Shown: piece by piece, positions 15,166 through 23,285 of the stretch
Layout of the letters: each line of letters starts with the position of its first letter
How positions within the stretch are numbered: the stretch's first letter is position 1
Source of the DNA: Fen-1362 sp964597035
GTDB lineage: Bacteria; Planctomycetota; Phycisphaerae; Sedimentisphaerales; Anaerobacaceae
DNA length: 64,000 nt
Direction: 5' to 3'
Assembly (NCBI GenBank): GCA_964597035.1
Contig: CAZQWM010000007.1
Span: 1-64,000 of the forward strand
Program-made: the position numbers and the translations under genes
The notes under the pieces: generated by a model
The model's input: only the letters and a program-made list of their open reading frames with translations
Database searches by the model: none
What the model was told of the DNA's origin: nothing

Positions 15166-16221
15166 TTATGCAGGGCCCGCCGGTCGCACGCTCTTTCGTC
15201 TACGCAGCTTCCTGCCTACTACCAGGCCAATGGGAACAGCGACCAGGCCGGCACCGACAAGGCCTGCCTTGACAGGGATGAAATCCGTGAGCTTGATTTC
15301 CGTGAATCCTTCGGGAACAGAAGTGCTGAAAAGCTCCGGGGCCAGCTCAACGTTGTAATCCTCCAGGACACAGGTCTCATGCACACGGCACTCAGTGAAG
15401 AACGTAAGGACGCTTGGGCCTATGACTATATCTCCTTCTATTTTAATCGGCAGCAGCTCTTTTGTTCCGACCCAAATGACCCCCCTGCCCTGCTTAATAT
15501 CCAACAGGAACTTAGGCAGAATATCCTGGACAACTTTCGCATCATAAAATTCGAAACCTTCCACCTCAACCCCATTGATATCAGCGGTCCCTAATTCCGT
15601 GTAGCCCGCCTGCAGAAGAAGGTCGATAACCCCGACAGGACTCAATTTCTCCACGATTTTGATTTGCTCCTCGGTTGCGGGAAACGCCAGATATTTTCGC
15701 AGCATCGGGCAAACTATGATGGCCCGTTGTTCCGGCAGGTTAACAGTTAAGCGGTATGCCTGCCGGCCGCCAATGTACCCTTCTTCGGTGTGGCCGTATA
15801 GTTTTGACATATACTTGACGACGTCCAATTTGAACGACAGGTTCGGGTCGCACGCAGGCGAAATAATCTTCTGGCCTCGTATGACCATAGTATCGGTGTC
15901 TGCGATTTTCTCCTGCACAGCGGCAAGAAGCACACCGCTGTGTTTTGGCCATCCGAATGGGTTGAGCAGGACCAATGCTATTGTAAGCGCTACAATTGCA
16001 GCCGCTGAATATTTTGTGATGTTGCTTTTCATAATGCACCTCATTACATAACAAATTCCGGTTTCGCTACTTCGGCCGGAAGCCTCAAATCCGTGTTTCA
16101 GCAATCGTGATTCCTCAGGATGCTCCAGTGACCACCGATGAAAATCGAACTTTGCCGGCTCATGGTACATATACCGCTCCAGCAACCGTTCCAGCCAGTG
16201 ATTACTATCGTTACGCATCAT
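15166..16221 (-). CDS. putative anti-sigma factor with periplasmic LolA-like domain
   Basis: Starts at an ATG overlapping the stop of the upstream sigma gene (ATGA), a sign of coupled expression. The 351 residues comprise a cytoplasmic part of about 60 residues, a membrane segment (YSAAAIVALTIALVLLNPFG), a long extracytoplasmic part with outer-membrane-lipoprotein-like features (DTMVIRGQ, GYIGGRQAYRLTV, GVEVEGFEFYD), and a second C-terminal hydrophobic segment (AGLVGAGLVAVPIGLVVGRK) with a basic tail. The position and topology suggest that it binds the ECF sigma factor and senses an envelope signal. No zinc-binding HxxxCxxC motif is seen, so the anti-sigma role rests on context. Confidence 0.6.
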   Translation of the reverse strand: MMRNDSNHWLERLLERYMYHEPAKFDFHRWSLEHPEESRLLKHGFEASGRSSETGICYVMRCIMKSNITKYSAAAIVALTIALVLLNPFGWPKHSGVLLAAVQEKIADTDTMVIRGQKIISPACDPNLSFKLDVVKYMSKLYGHTEEGYIGGRQAYRLTVNLPEQRAIIVCPMLRKYLAFPATEEQIKIVEKLSPVGVIDLLLQAGYTELGTADINGVEVEGFEFYDAKVVQDILPKFLLDIKQGRGVIWVGTKELLPIKIEGDIVIGPSVLTFFTECRVHETCVLEDYNVELAPELFSTSVPEGFTEIKLTDFIPVKAGLVGAGLVAVPIGLVVGRKLRRRKSVRPAGPA

Positions 16222-16760
16222 AAGTCCCCCTGATTGCACAAACCCTTTCTCTTCAGATACACTGCTATTCTTTTCTTCGCCCGGCGAAGCCGGCCGTCAA
16301 TCGACTGTTGCGTCGCCCCGAGGACCTTCGCCATTTGGCAGTAACTCATTTCGTTGTAAAACCGCAGGAAAATCACTTCTCTTAAACGCCGCGGCAACTG
16401 CTGAATGGCTTCCGACAAAATCTTACGATGTTCATCATCAACACAATCCGGCTCGTACTGCGTATGGGCACTGGCAACCTCTCGCTGTCTGGGAAGCTGT
16501 CGAAGCATATCTTTGGCCACATTTCGGCAGATGGCCCCGGCCCAGGTACCGAAGGATTCCGGCTTTTTCAGCGTCTTGAGGCCCCTGCAGGCCGCCGAAA
16601 GCGCCTCCTGAGCAGCGTCCTGGGCAAGGTGATAATCCAGCAGGATAGAATCAGCCACAGCCACCAGCGAAGGATAATATCGCCTGCAAAGCTCGTTAAA
16701 ACTTTCCGGCTCCCCTTGCAGAGCTGCTAAAACGAGTATTTCGTCTTCAACGTCTGCCAT
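16218..16760 (-). CDS. ECF-type RNA polymerase sigma factor
   Basis: The 180-residue protein has region 2 (FNELCRRYYPSLVAVADSIL, DYHLAQDAAQEALSAACRGL, then FGTWAGAICRNVAKDMLRQ) and region 4 (LPRRLREVIFLRFYNEMSYC, QMAKVLGATQQSIDGRLRRA). It directs RNA polymerase to stress or envelope promoters. The gene overlaps the downstream putative anti-sigma gene by four bases. Target genes cannot be given. Confidence 0.92.
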   Translation of the reverse strand: MADVEDEILVLAALQGEPESFNELCRRYYPSLVAVADSILLDYHLAQDAAQEALSAACRGLKTLKKPESFGTWAGAICRNVAKDMLRQLPRQREVASAHTQYEPDCVDDEHRKILSEAIQQLPRRLREVIFLRFYNEMSYCQMAKVLGATQQSIDGRLRRAKKRIAVYLKRKGLCNQGDL

Positions 16761-16885
16761 TCACATAACACAATGCAAAACAGAACTGTCCAGTTCGTCT
16801 ATTAATATGTCTCAATTGAATTACAAAATCGGCGCAAAATCTACAAGAAATGAACTGAAAAAAAAGGGGCCGGGTATCCTTTAAC

Positions 16886-17950
16886 TCATCCACCCATCAA
16901 TTGTCTTATCCTCTCCCAATTCGGCCGGTCTATCACTGCCCTCTCGGTAATAATCGCCGTGATATTTTTGGCGGGCGTAACGTCGAAGGCGGGATTGTAA
17001 ATATCAACTCCTTTGGGTGTTACTGTCCTGCCGGCGAACTGCCTGACCTCATCCGCAGGCCGTTGTTCGATGGGAATATCTTTGCCTGTCTTTGTCTTCA
17101 AATCGAACGTGCTCGACGGCGCAGCTATATAAAAAGGCACGCCGTGGTCCTTCGCTAATACGCTTAATGAATACGTCCCGATTTTGTTGGCGGTATCTCC
17201 GTTGGCGGCTATTCTGTCGGCCCCGGTAATGACCATATCGATTTTCCCCTCCGCCATCAGTGCTCCTGCCATATTGTCGCAAATCACAGTAACGTCAATC
17301 CCCGCCTGTTTCAATTCCCACGCCGTCAGGCGTGCTCCCTGCAGCAAAGGCCGTGTCTCATCCACATACACCTTGAATCTTTTACCCTGTTTTTTCGCCT
17401 CGTAGAGAACCGATAGTGCCGTCCCCTGCCCCGCCGTAGCAAGAGCGCCCGCGTTGCAGTGCGTTAAAACAGCCGAACCATTTTTCACAAACTTCGCGCC
17501 GTTTCTGCCGATTTTTGCGCACATCTGCACGTCTTCATCGTAAATCGCATTCGCCTCCGCCAGCACGATTTCTCTCAACTGTCCCAGCGTGGCCCCTTTG
17601 TGACCCGCAACAAACTCTTTTGCCGAACGCCTGACTCTGTCCAGCGCCCATCGCAGGTTCACAGCCGTCGGCCGGGAACCTGCCAAGTATTCGCAATCCC
17701 GTTTCAAATCCGCCAGCGCTTGTTTAACTGTTGCCTTCGCTGAAACTTTCTTCATCGCTAAAACTGCGCCGTAACCTGCTGCAACGCCGATTGCCGGCGC
17801 TCCGCGAACCGCCAATGTTCTTATCGCATCGTATAACTGCTTGACGTTGGTGCAGCGGATTGTCTTGAATTCCCCCGGCAGCAAACGCTGGTCGATTATC
17901 TCTATGAATCCTTTAACTGGCCCCACCCATCTGACCGTCTTAAACATCAT
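16886..17950 (-). CDS. mtnA: S-methyl-5-thioribose-1-phosphate isomerase
   Basis: MtnA converts methylthioribose-1-phosphate to methylthioribulose-1-phosphate in methionine salvage. Seen: RGAPAIGVAAGYG near residue 60, the active-site Cys in VLTHCNAGALATAGQGTALS, the ARLTAWELKQAGIDVTVICD strand, and the Asp in VITGADRIAANGDTANKIGT. A longer reading begins at 18040 inside uvrA with an Arg-rich leader, but the ATG at 17950 has AAGG six bases upstream and gives the normal length (about 355 residues). It follows uvrA. Two fragments of its 3' end occur 1.9 and 2.8 kb downstream. Confidence 0.93.
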   Translation of the reverse strand: MMFKTVRWVGPVKGFIEIIDQRLLPGEFKTIRCTNVKQLYDAIRTLAVRGAPAIGVAAGYGAVLAMKKVSAKATVKQALADLKRDCEYLAGSRPTAVNLRWALDRVRRSAKEFVAGHKGATLGQLREIVLAEANAIYDEDVQMCAKIGRNGAKFVKNGSAVLTHCNAGALATAGQGTALSVLYEAKKQGKRFKVYVDETRPLLQGARLTAWELKQAGIDVTVICDNMAGALMAEGKIDMVITGADRIAANGDTANKIGTYSLSVLAKDHGVPFYIAAPSSTFDLKTKTGKDIPIEQRPADEVRQFAGRTVTPKGVDIYNPAFDVTPAKNITAIITERAVIDRPNWERIRQLMGG

Positions 17951-17987
17951 AGCCATCCTTGTTTTAGACAAATCGAAAATCTTGACA

Positions 17988-20873
17988 TTATCCCGTCTTC
18001 TTTTTTGCTCTTTTCTTCTTCGCCGACGACGACTCATCATTTAGTTTCTTCAGCAGGTATCTGCCGGTATAGCTTGCCGGGTTTTTGATAATCTCATCAG
18101 GCGGCCCTGCCGCGACCACTCTGCCGCCCGCCTCGCCGCCTTCCGGCCCGAGGTCGATTATATAGTCCGCCATCTTTATCACGTCTAAGTTATGCTCAAT
18201 CACCACCACCGTATTGCCCATATCGCACAGCCGTTGCAGCACGTTGAGCAGGTTATGGATATCCGCGAAGTGCAGCCCCGTCGTCGGCTCATCCAGAAGA
18301 TACAGCGTATGCCCCGTCGCCGCCTTGCCTAATTCGGCCGCTAATTTCACCCGCTGCGCCTCCCCCCCCGACAGCGTCGTCGAAGGTTGTCCGAGCTGAA
18401 CGTATCCGAGACCGACGTCGTTTAGCATTCGAAGCTGGCGGATGACGGTGGGGAAATTGGCGAAAAAATCCAGCGATTCGGCGATGCGCATATCGAGGAC
18501 GTCGGCGATTGTTTTGCCCTTGTAGGTAATCTCCAGGGTTTCGGGATTATATCGCCTGCCCCTGCAGCGTTCGCAGGTAACGTAAACATCCGGCAGAAAG
18601 TGCATTTCGATTTTTTTAGTACCCTGGCCCTTGCAGTATTCGCATCGGCCGCCTTTGGTGTTGAAGCTGAACCTGCCGGCCTTATAGCCGCGGATTTTGG
18701 CCTCGCGGGTTTTGGCAAACAGCTTGCGAATCTCGTCGAGCGCACCGGTATAAGTCGCGGGGTTGCTGCGAGGTGTTTTGCCTATGGGGGACTGGTCAAT
18801 CTCGATGACCTTGTCAATCTGGGCCGTTCCGAGGATATTTTTATGTTTGCCCGGCCTGGCACGCGAGCTATACAAGCGTCGCCTCAGTGCGGCCAGCAGG
18901 ATTTGACTGACAAGGGTGCTCTTGCCGGAACCAGACACGCCCGTAACACAGATGAAAACACCCAGCGGAAATTTGACGTCGATACTTTTAAGGTTGTGCT
19001 CGGCAGCGCCTTTGACCTCGATACACCTGCGAAGGTTGAATTTTCTTCTCCTTCGAGGCAGGGCAATTTTTTTTCTGCCGGCTAAATAATCACCGGTCAG
19101 GGACTTTCGGCATCTGATTACGTCGGCCAGCGTTCCTTCAACGACGACCTGGCCGCCATGTGCGCCGGCGGCGGGGCCTATGTCGATAATATGCTCGGCG
19201 CTTTTGATGACATCCTCGTCGTGCTCGACAACGATTACGGTATTGCCGATTTTCGTAAGGCGCCGCAGTATGCCCAGCAGGCGGTCGTTGTCGCGTTTGT
19301 GCAGGCCGATAGTCGGCTCATCGAGGACGTAGCAGACTCCGACGAGGCCGCTTCCCACCTGCGTGGCCAATCGAATCCGCTGTGCCTCTCCGCCGGCCAA
19401 TGTGCCGCTTCGCCTGTCGAGGGTAAGGTAGCCGAGTCCGACGTCGACCATAAAACCCAGGCGAAGTTTGATTTCCTTCAGGACCTGGGCGGCGATGATG
19501 GTTTTTTCGCCGTCGAGCTTGAGCTTGTCGAAGAAGCGCTGTGCCTTTTCGATACTCATTTCGGACAACTGCTGAATGTTCTTACCGCCCACCGTTACAG
19601 CCATTGCCTCCGGTCTTAGCCGCGCCCCGTTGCAGGCCTTGCAGGGCAGCTCACCGAAGTAGCCGTGCAGCCGGGCCTTTACATATTCACTGTCGGTAGC
19701 CTGCCATCGGCGGGTAAGATTCGGTATGACGCCTTCGAACCAAACGCCGTATTCGTCCTCGTCTTCGGAGGCAGTGCCATACATCAGGACCCGTCGTATC
19801 TGTTCGGGCAGCTCCTTAAAGGGGACGGATTTGCTGACACCGAAATCCCGGGAGAATCTTTTGACCAGGCGGTTGTAGAAAATGTTCATTCGTTTGCCGC
19901 CCTTTCGCCAGGCGTCAATAGCGCCATTTTCCAGGGACTTAGTTTTATCCGGCACAATCAAATCAGGATCGAATTCGAGCATCGTTCCAAGTCCATCGCA
20001 GGTTTTGCAGGCGCCGTAAGGGCTGTTAAAGCTGAACAGGCGAGGCGACATCTCCTCCAGCGACGCCTCGGGGTGGTCGGGACAGGCGAATTTCTCACTG
20101 TATATCGACTCATCCCATTTGCCGTCGTTGGCACCTTCTGTCGGCTGCTGGCTCAGGACAATGACGACGCCATCGGCAAGTCGCAGGGCCGTCTCGACCG
20201 AGTCAGCCAGGCGGACCCTTACCGATTCGTTTATCACCAGCCGGTCAACCACGGCTGCGATGCTGTGCTTTTTCTTCTTATTGAGCGCGGGGACATTTCT
20301 GATATCGTAAATTGAGCCATCCACGCGGACGCGGACAAAGCCCTCTCGCTGGATGCTAGAGAAAATTTCCCTGTGCTCACCCTTTTTGCCGCGGACTAAT
20401 GGCGAGCAAATCTGGACCTTTGAGCCCACAGGGGACTGCAAAATCCAGTCCACAATCTGCGAGGAGTGCTGACTGGTGATTTCCCTGCCGCAGACCCAGC
20501 AGTGCGGCGTGCCGACCCTTGCGAACAACAGACGGAAGTAATCATAAATCTCGGTCGTTGTCGCGACCGTCGAGCGTGGATTGGCGGCGGCACTGCGCTG
20601 CTCAATGGCAATCGTGGGGGGCAGGCCTGTGATTTCGCCGACGGCGGGCTTTTGCATCTGCTCCAGGAACTGGCGAGCGTAGGAGCTTAGCGACTCGACA
20701 TATTTGCGCCTGCCCTCTGCATAAATGGTGTCGAAGGCCAGCGAGCTTTTGCCTGAGCCGCTTATGCCGGTGATGGCAACGAGCTTGTCGCGGGGAATAT
20801 CGAGATTGATACTCTTTAGGTTATGCTCGGCCGCAGCCGTTATGCTGATTACCTTGTCCGTCCGCTCGTTCAT
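17988..20873 (-). CDS. uvrA: excinuclease ABC subunit A
   Basis: UvrA finds bulky DNA lesions and loads UvrB in nucleotide excision repair. The 961 residues include two ABC ATPase halves with Walker A motifs GISGSGKSSLAFDT and GVSGSGKSTLV, signatures LAGGEAQRIRLA and LSGGEAQRVKLA, and zinc-finger Cys pairs (CWVCGREI, CKTCDGLG, CKACNGARL, CEYCKGQG with CERCRGRR). The ATG at 20873 gives MNERTDKVISITAAAEHNLK, the usual start; a GTG eight codons upstream is also possible. The Lys/Arg-rich tail is ordinary. Confidence 0.96.
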   Translation of the reverse strand: MNERTDKVISITAAAEHNLKSINLDIPRDKLVAITGISGSGKSSLAFDTIYAEGRRKYVESLSSYARQFLEQMQKPAVGEITGLPPTIAIEQRSAAANPRSTVATTTEIYDYFRLLFARVGTPHCWVCGREITSQHSSQIVDWILQSPVGSKVQICSPLVRGKKGEHREIFSSIQREGFVRVRVDGSIYDIRNVPALNKKKKHSIAAVVDRLVINESVRVRLADSVETALRLADGVVIVLSQQPTEGANDGKWDESIYSEKFACPDHPEASLEEMSPRLFSFNSPYGACKTCDGLGTMLEFDPDLIVPDKTKSLENGAIDAWRKGGKRMNIFYNRLVKRFSRDFGVSKSVPFKELPEQIRRVLMYGTASEDEDEYGVWFEGVIPNLTRRWQATDSEYVKARLHGYFGELPCKACNGARLRPEAMAVTVGGKNIQQLSEMSIEKAQRFFDKLKLDGEKTIIAAQVLKEIKLRLGFMVDVGLGYLTLDRRSGTLAGGEAQRIRLATQVGSGLVGVCYVLDEPTIGLHKRDNDRLLGILRRLTKIGNTVIVVEHDEDVIKSAEHIIDIGPAAGAHGGQVVVEGTLADVIRCRKSLTGDYLAGRKKIALPRRRRKFNLRRCIEVKGAAEHNLKSIDVKFPLGVFICVTGVSGSGKSTLVSQILLAALRRRLYSSRARPGKHKNILGTAQIDKVIEIDQSPIGKTPRSNPATYTGALDEIRKLFAKTREAKIRGYKAGRFSFNTKGGRCEYCKGQGTKKIEMHFLPDVYVTCERCRGRRYNPETLEITYKGKTIADVLDMRIAESLDFFANFPTVIRQLRMLNDVGLGYVQLGQPSTTLSGGEAQRVKLAAELGKAATGHTLYLLDEPTTGLHFADIHNLLNVLQRLCDMGNTVVVIEHNLDVIKMADYIIDLGPEGGEAGGRVVAAGPPDEIIKNPASYTGRYLLKKLNDESSSAKKKRAKKKTG

Positions 20874-20892
20874 TGGCACCGCCCAAATTACA

Positions 20893-20966
20893 CTCACCGC
20901 GGAGCACGCTGAGACCGCAGAGAAAAATTAAAACCTGTGTAATTCCATGTTAATCCGTGTCTATTT
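20893..20966. repeat. dispersed intergenic phrases (CRCAGAG-type and GTGTTAATCCGTGT-type)
   Basis: The sequence just upstream of uvrA contains CACCGCGGAGCACGCTGAGA followed by CCGCAGAGAAAA, then GTGTAATTCCATGTTAATCC with GTGTC. Related CGCAGAG phrases occur at about 21061-21090 and 25904-25933. Such imperfect repeats are scattered in intergenic DNA of many environmental genomes; no role is known to me. Confidence 0.45.
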
Positions 20967-21115
20967 ACCTTACGTTAGACACTCTAAAATCCGCTGATAA
21001 TCCAAACTAATCATTGTAGCAAATCCATTCAAAAATGCAAGGGCGGCAAAATCCATTTTTACCGCTGAGAAAGTAGAGGAGGCAGAGACAGCTTTGAGTT
21101 TTTAGTGCCGGATTT

Positions 21116-22672
21116 CTAATTGCGCAAATGCCAAGGGCGGGACGATTTGGCCAGCGTTAAAAACTTCCGGTAATACAGTATGGCGTTAGCATCGTCGCCC
21201 TTTTCGTAGCTCATTTCCCCCAGCCGATACGCCGCGTAATGAGCAATGTAGCAATCGGGGTAATTAGCCAAAACCGCCGTATACACCTCCTCGATTATCG
21301 GGTCGACTGCTTCTTTTGGCACATTTTCGGCGTCCCGCAGCGCCTCGTAGCACCAGCCGACGGCCGCCTGAGCACCGCAGACGTATTCGAAGTCCAGGTA
21401 GTCGGCAGCAACCTTCTGAAAATACTCAATGGCTCCGGTCCAGTTTTTCTGCTCCTGCCGGCAGACTGCAACGATGTAGTAAAATCCGCCAGGCCCGCCC
21501 GGATTGACAAAACCGTCCGACAGGTCAACTATTACCCGTTGCCAGACGCCTTCGGCCCTGGCATAGTTTTCCCTCGCTTTTTGTAGCTGCCCCTTTTTCT
21601 TTAGCTCCCTTGCCGCCAGATAATACTTCGTTCCCGCCCGGTCAAGACAGCCGATTGCATACGGATGGTCTTTGAAATCAACGATGAATTTATCCAGCAA
21701 TGCTTCTGCGGTATTGGCGTCTTCTGAGTCGAGGGCATCCTGAATTTCCAGCCGGCGGATATCCAGAACCGCCTTATCCGCCTTAATTGTGCCTGGGTAC
21801 TGCTCAATTAGCTGCTGATACGTCTGTCCGGCAAGAGCGGCCATTTCGGGCTGGTCTTCGTATTCGCGTGCAAGCCGGTAAAGCTCGACGGCTGATTCCT
21901 CCTGCTCCAAAGCTGCCGTTGAAACATCCTCGCCCGCCTGATTCGAATCCTGCAATTCGACCGGAGCAGCAACGCCCAGTTCTGCGATTCTCGAATTCGC
22001 CTTCTCCGCGTATGTGCTGGAGGGATAATCCTCCGCTATCCGTCTGTATACATTCAAGGCCTCGTAGGGCCTGCCTGCACGCTCGTATCTTTCCCCAATC
22101 CAGTACAATGCCCACGGCAAATCCGGATGCCCTGCAAAGTCAGCCGAAAGCTTATCGAGGGCTTCTCCGGCCTGCTCGTATTGGCCCGACATAACAAGAC
22201 CCATTATCTCGGCCTTCGAGGCCCCCAGCTTCGCACTTGCGGCGAATTGACTGTAAGGGTAGTCCCGGACTATCCGCTCGTAGTTTTGCCCGGCTTCGGC
22301 AAATCGGCTCTGCCTTTCGAATCTTTCCGTTATCCAGTAAAGTGCCTCCGGCAAATCCGGGTTGCCCGCGAAATCGACTGCCAATTTATCCAGCGATTCG
22401 TTTACCCCGCTGTAATCGCCGGCCAGGAAAAGGAGCATCACGTCGGCCCTTGCGACGGCAAATCCGGCCTTCGCGGCCCAGGGACTCTCGGGATAATTAT
22501 CAACTATCCGCTGATACAGCAGTTTTGCATCTTCGAAGCGGTCGAACCGTTTGAACCTTTCCGCGACCCAGTAAAGCGTCTCCGGCAAATCAGGATTACC
22601 GGCGAAGTTGCCAGCCAGCGTATCAATCGCTTCATTGGCCTGGTCATACTGGCCAGCCATAATAAGGGCCAT
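21116..22672 (-). CDS. TPR-repeat protein, main part downstream of an in-frame amber codon
   Basis: The 518-residue frame is made of repeated units of about 65 residues, each with a phrase like LPETLYWVAERFKRFDRFED followed by AKLLYQRIVDNYPESPWAAK, typical of tetratricopeptide (YbgF/BamD-like) repeats. It has no start signal of its own: the same frame continues upstream through TAG (22802-22804) into a signal-peptide segment (22802-23026). The C-terminal part (YEKGDDANAILYYRKFLTLA) is another TPR pair. An intact protein would be periplasmic and about 637 residues, perhaps a scaffold for envelope proteins. As it stands the gene is broken or needs readthrough or internal initiation. Confidence 0.75.
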   Translation of the reverse strand: MALIMAGQYDQANEAIDTLAGNFAGNPDLPETLYWVAERFKRFDRFEDAKLLYQRIVDNYPESPWAAKAGFAVARADVMLLFLAGDYSGVNESLDKLAVDFAGNPDLPEALYWITERFERQSRFAEAGQNYERIVRDYPYSQFAASAKLGASKAEIMGLVMSGQYEQAGEALDKLSADFAGHPDLPWALYWIGERYERAGRPYEALNVYRRIAEDYPSSTYAEKANSRIAELGVAAPVELQDSNQAGEDVSTAALEQEESAVELYRLAREYEDQPEMAALAGQTYQQLIEQYPGTIKADKAVLDIRRLEIQDALDSEDANTAEALLDKFIVDFKDHPYAIGCLDRAGTKYYLAARELKKKGQLQKARENYARAEGVWQRVIVDLSDGFVNPGGPGGFYYIVAVCRQEQKNWTGAIEYFQKVAADYLDFEYVCGAQAAVGWCYEALRDAENVPKEAVDPIIEEVYTAVLANYPDCYIAHYAAYRLGEMSYEKGDDANAILYYRKFLTLAKSSRPWHLRN

Positions 22673-22801
22673 CGCGTCGGACTTTGCAGCACCCAGCTTT
22701 GCCTTTTCGGCCCAGGTGCTTTCCGGGTGGTCCTGTATGATTCGTTGATAGTTGAGTATCGCCTGGTCGAACTTACTGTTGCGTTCATATCGTTCCGCGA
22801 A

Positions 22802-23026
22802 CTAATAAAACGCCCACGGCAGGTCGGCGTCGCCGGTAAATTCGATAGCAAGTTTATCTATCGCCGATTCTGCCTGCGCATATTGCCCGCTGTCTATAAG
22901 AAAACAGATGTTTTCCTTGGCCCGGTACAGCTCTTCTTCTACGGCGAGGCACAAATCCGCAGTTACGGATAATAAGCCGACAAGCAACAGCAGAGACAAT
23001 TGAATTAAAACGGTTTGCTTACCCAT
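22802..23026 (-). CDS. N-terminal signal-peptide part of the interrupted TPR protein
   Basis: Begins at an ATG with GGAGG seven bases upstream. Residues 1-25 (MGKQTVLIQLSLLLLVGLLS onward) are a signal peptide; the rest is the first half of a TPR unit (ICFLIDSGQYAQAESAIDKL). It ends in TAG directly after DLPWAFY. Every later repeat has Trp at this exact place (LYWVAERF, LYWITERF, LYWIGERY), so a TGG to TAG change is the simplest reading. The frame stays open beyond it for 562 codons. Confidence 0.75.
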   Translation of the reverse strand: MGKQTVLIQLSLLLLVGLLSVTADLCLAVEEELYRAKENICFLIDSGQYAQAESAIDKLAIEFTGDADLPWAFY

Positions 23027-23135
23027 TGGATTGCCCTCCGGTTCGTTTGTTTTCGCCACAGGCGAATGAAATGACCTGCTTTGTGCGTTGGGTGTAGACA
23101 CACATTTTTCTCCATTAACTCCCTAATAAAAGCAG

Positions 23136-23163
23136 ACTATACCGCTTTCTTCGACGTTGTCAA
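23136..23163 (-). promoter_or_regulatory. promoter of the TPR gene
   Basis: On the minus strand, a perfect TTGACA (23158-23163) and TATAGT (23136-23141) are 16 bp apart, about 110 bp before the start at 23026. Confidence 0.65.
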
Positions 23164-23285
23164 GAAAAATCTTGAAATGTATACCGGCCCGCAAGTCCCC
23201 TGGCAGGGACAAGCCATAGTGATTAAAAGGGGATAACCTGTCTTAGTTATCCATCCTGACTTTTTTGTTATTACAACGAGCCGAA

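Noticed and set aside
22802..22804. TAG read as pyrrolysine or another amino acid
   Set aside because: Many other genes here end in TAG (ilvN, scpA, the DUF2007 gene, the UroD-family gene), and the aligned residue is Trp, so a nonsense mutation or sequence error is simpler.
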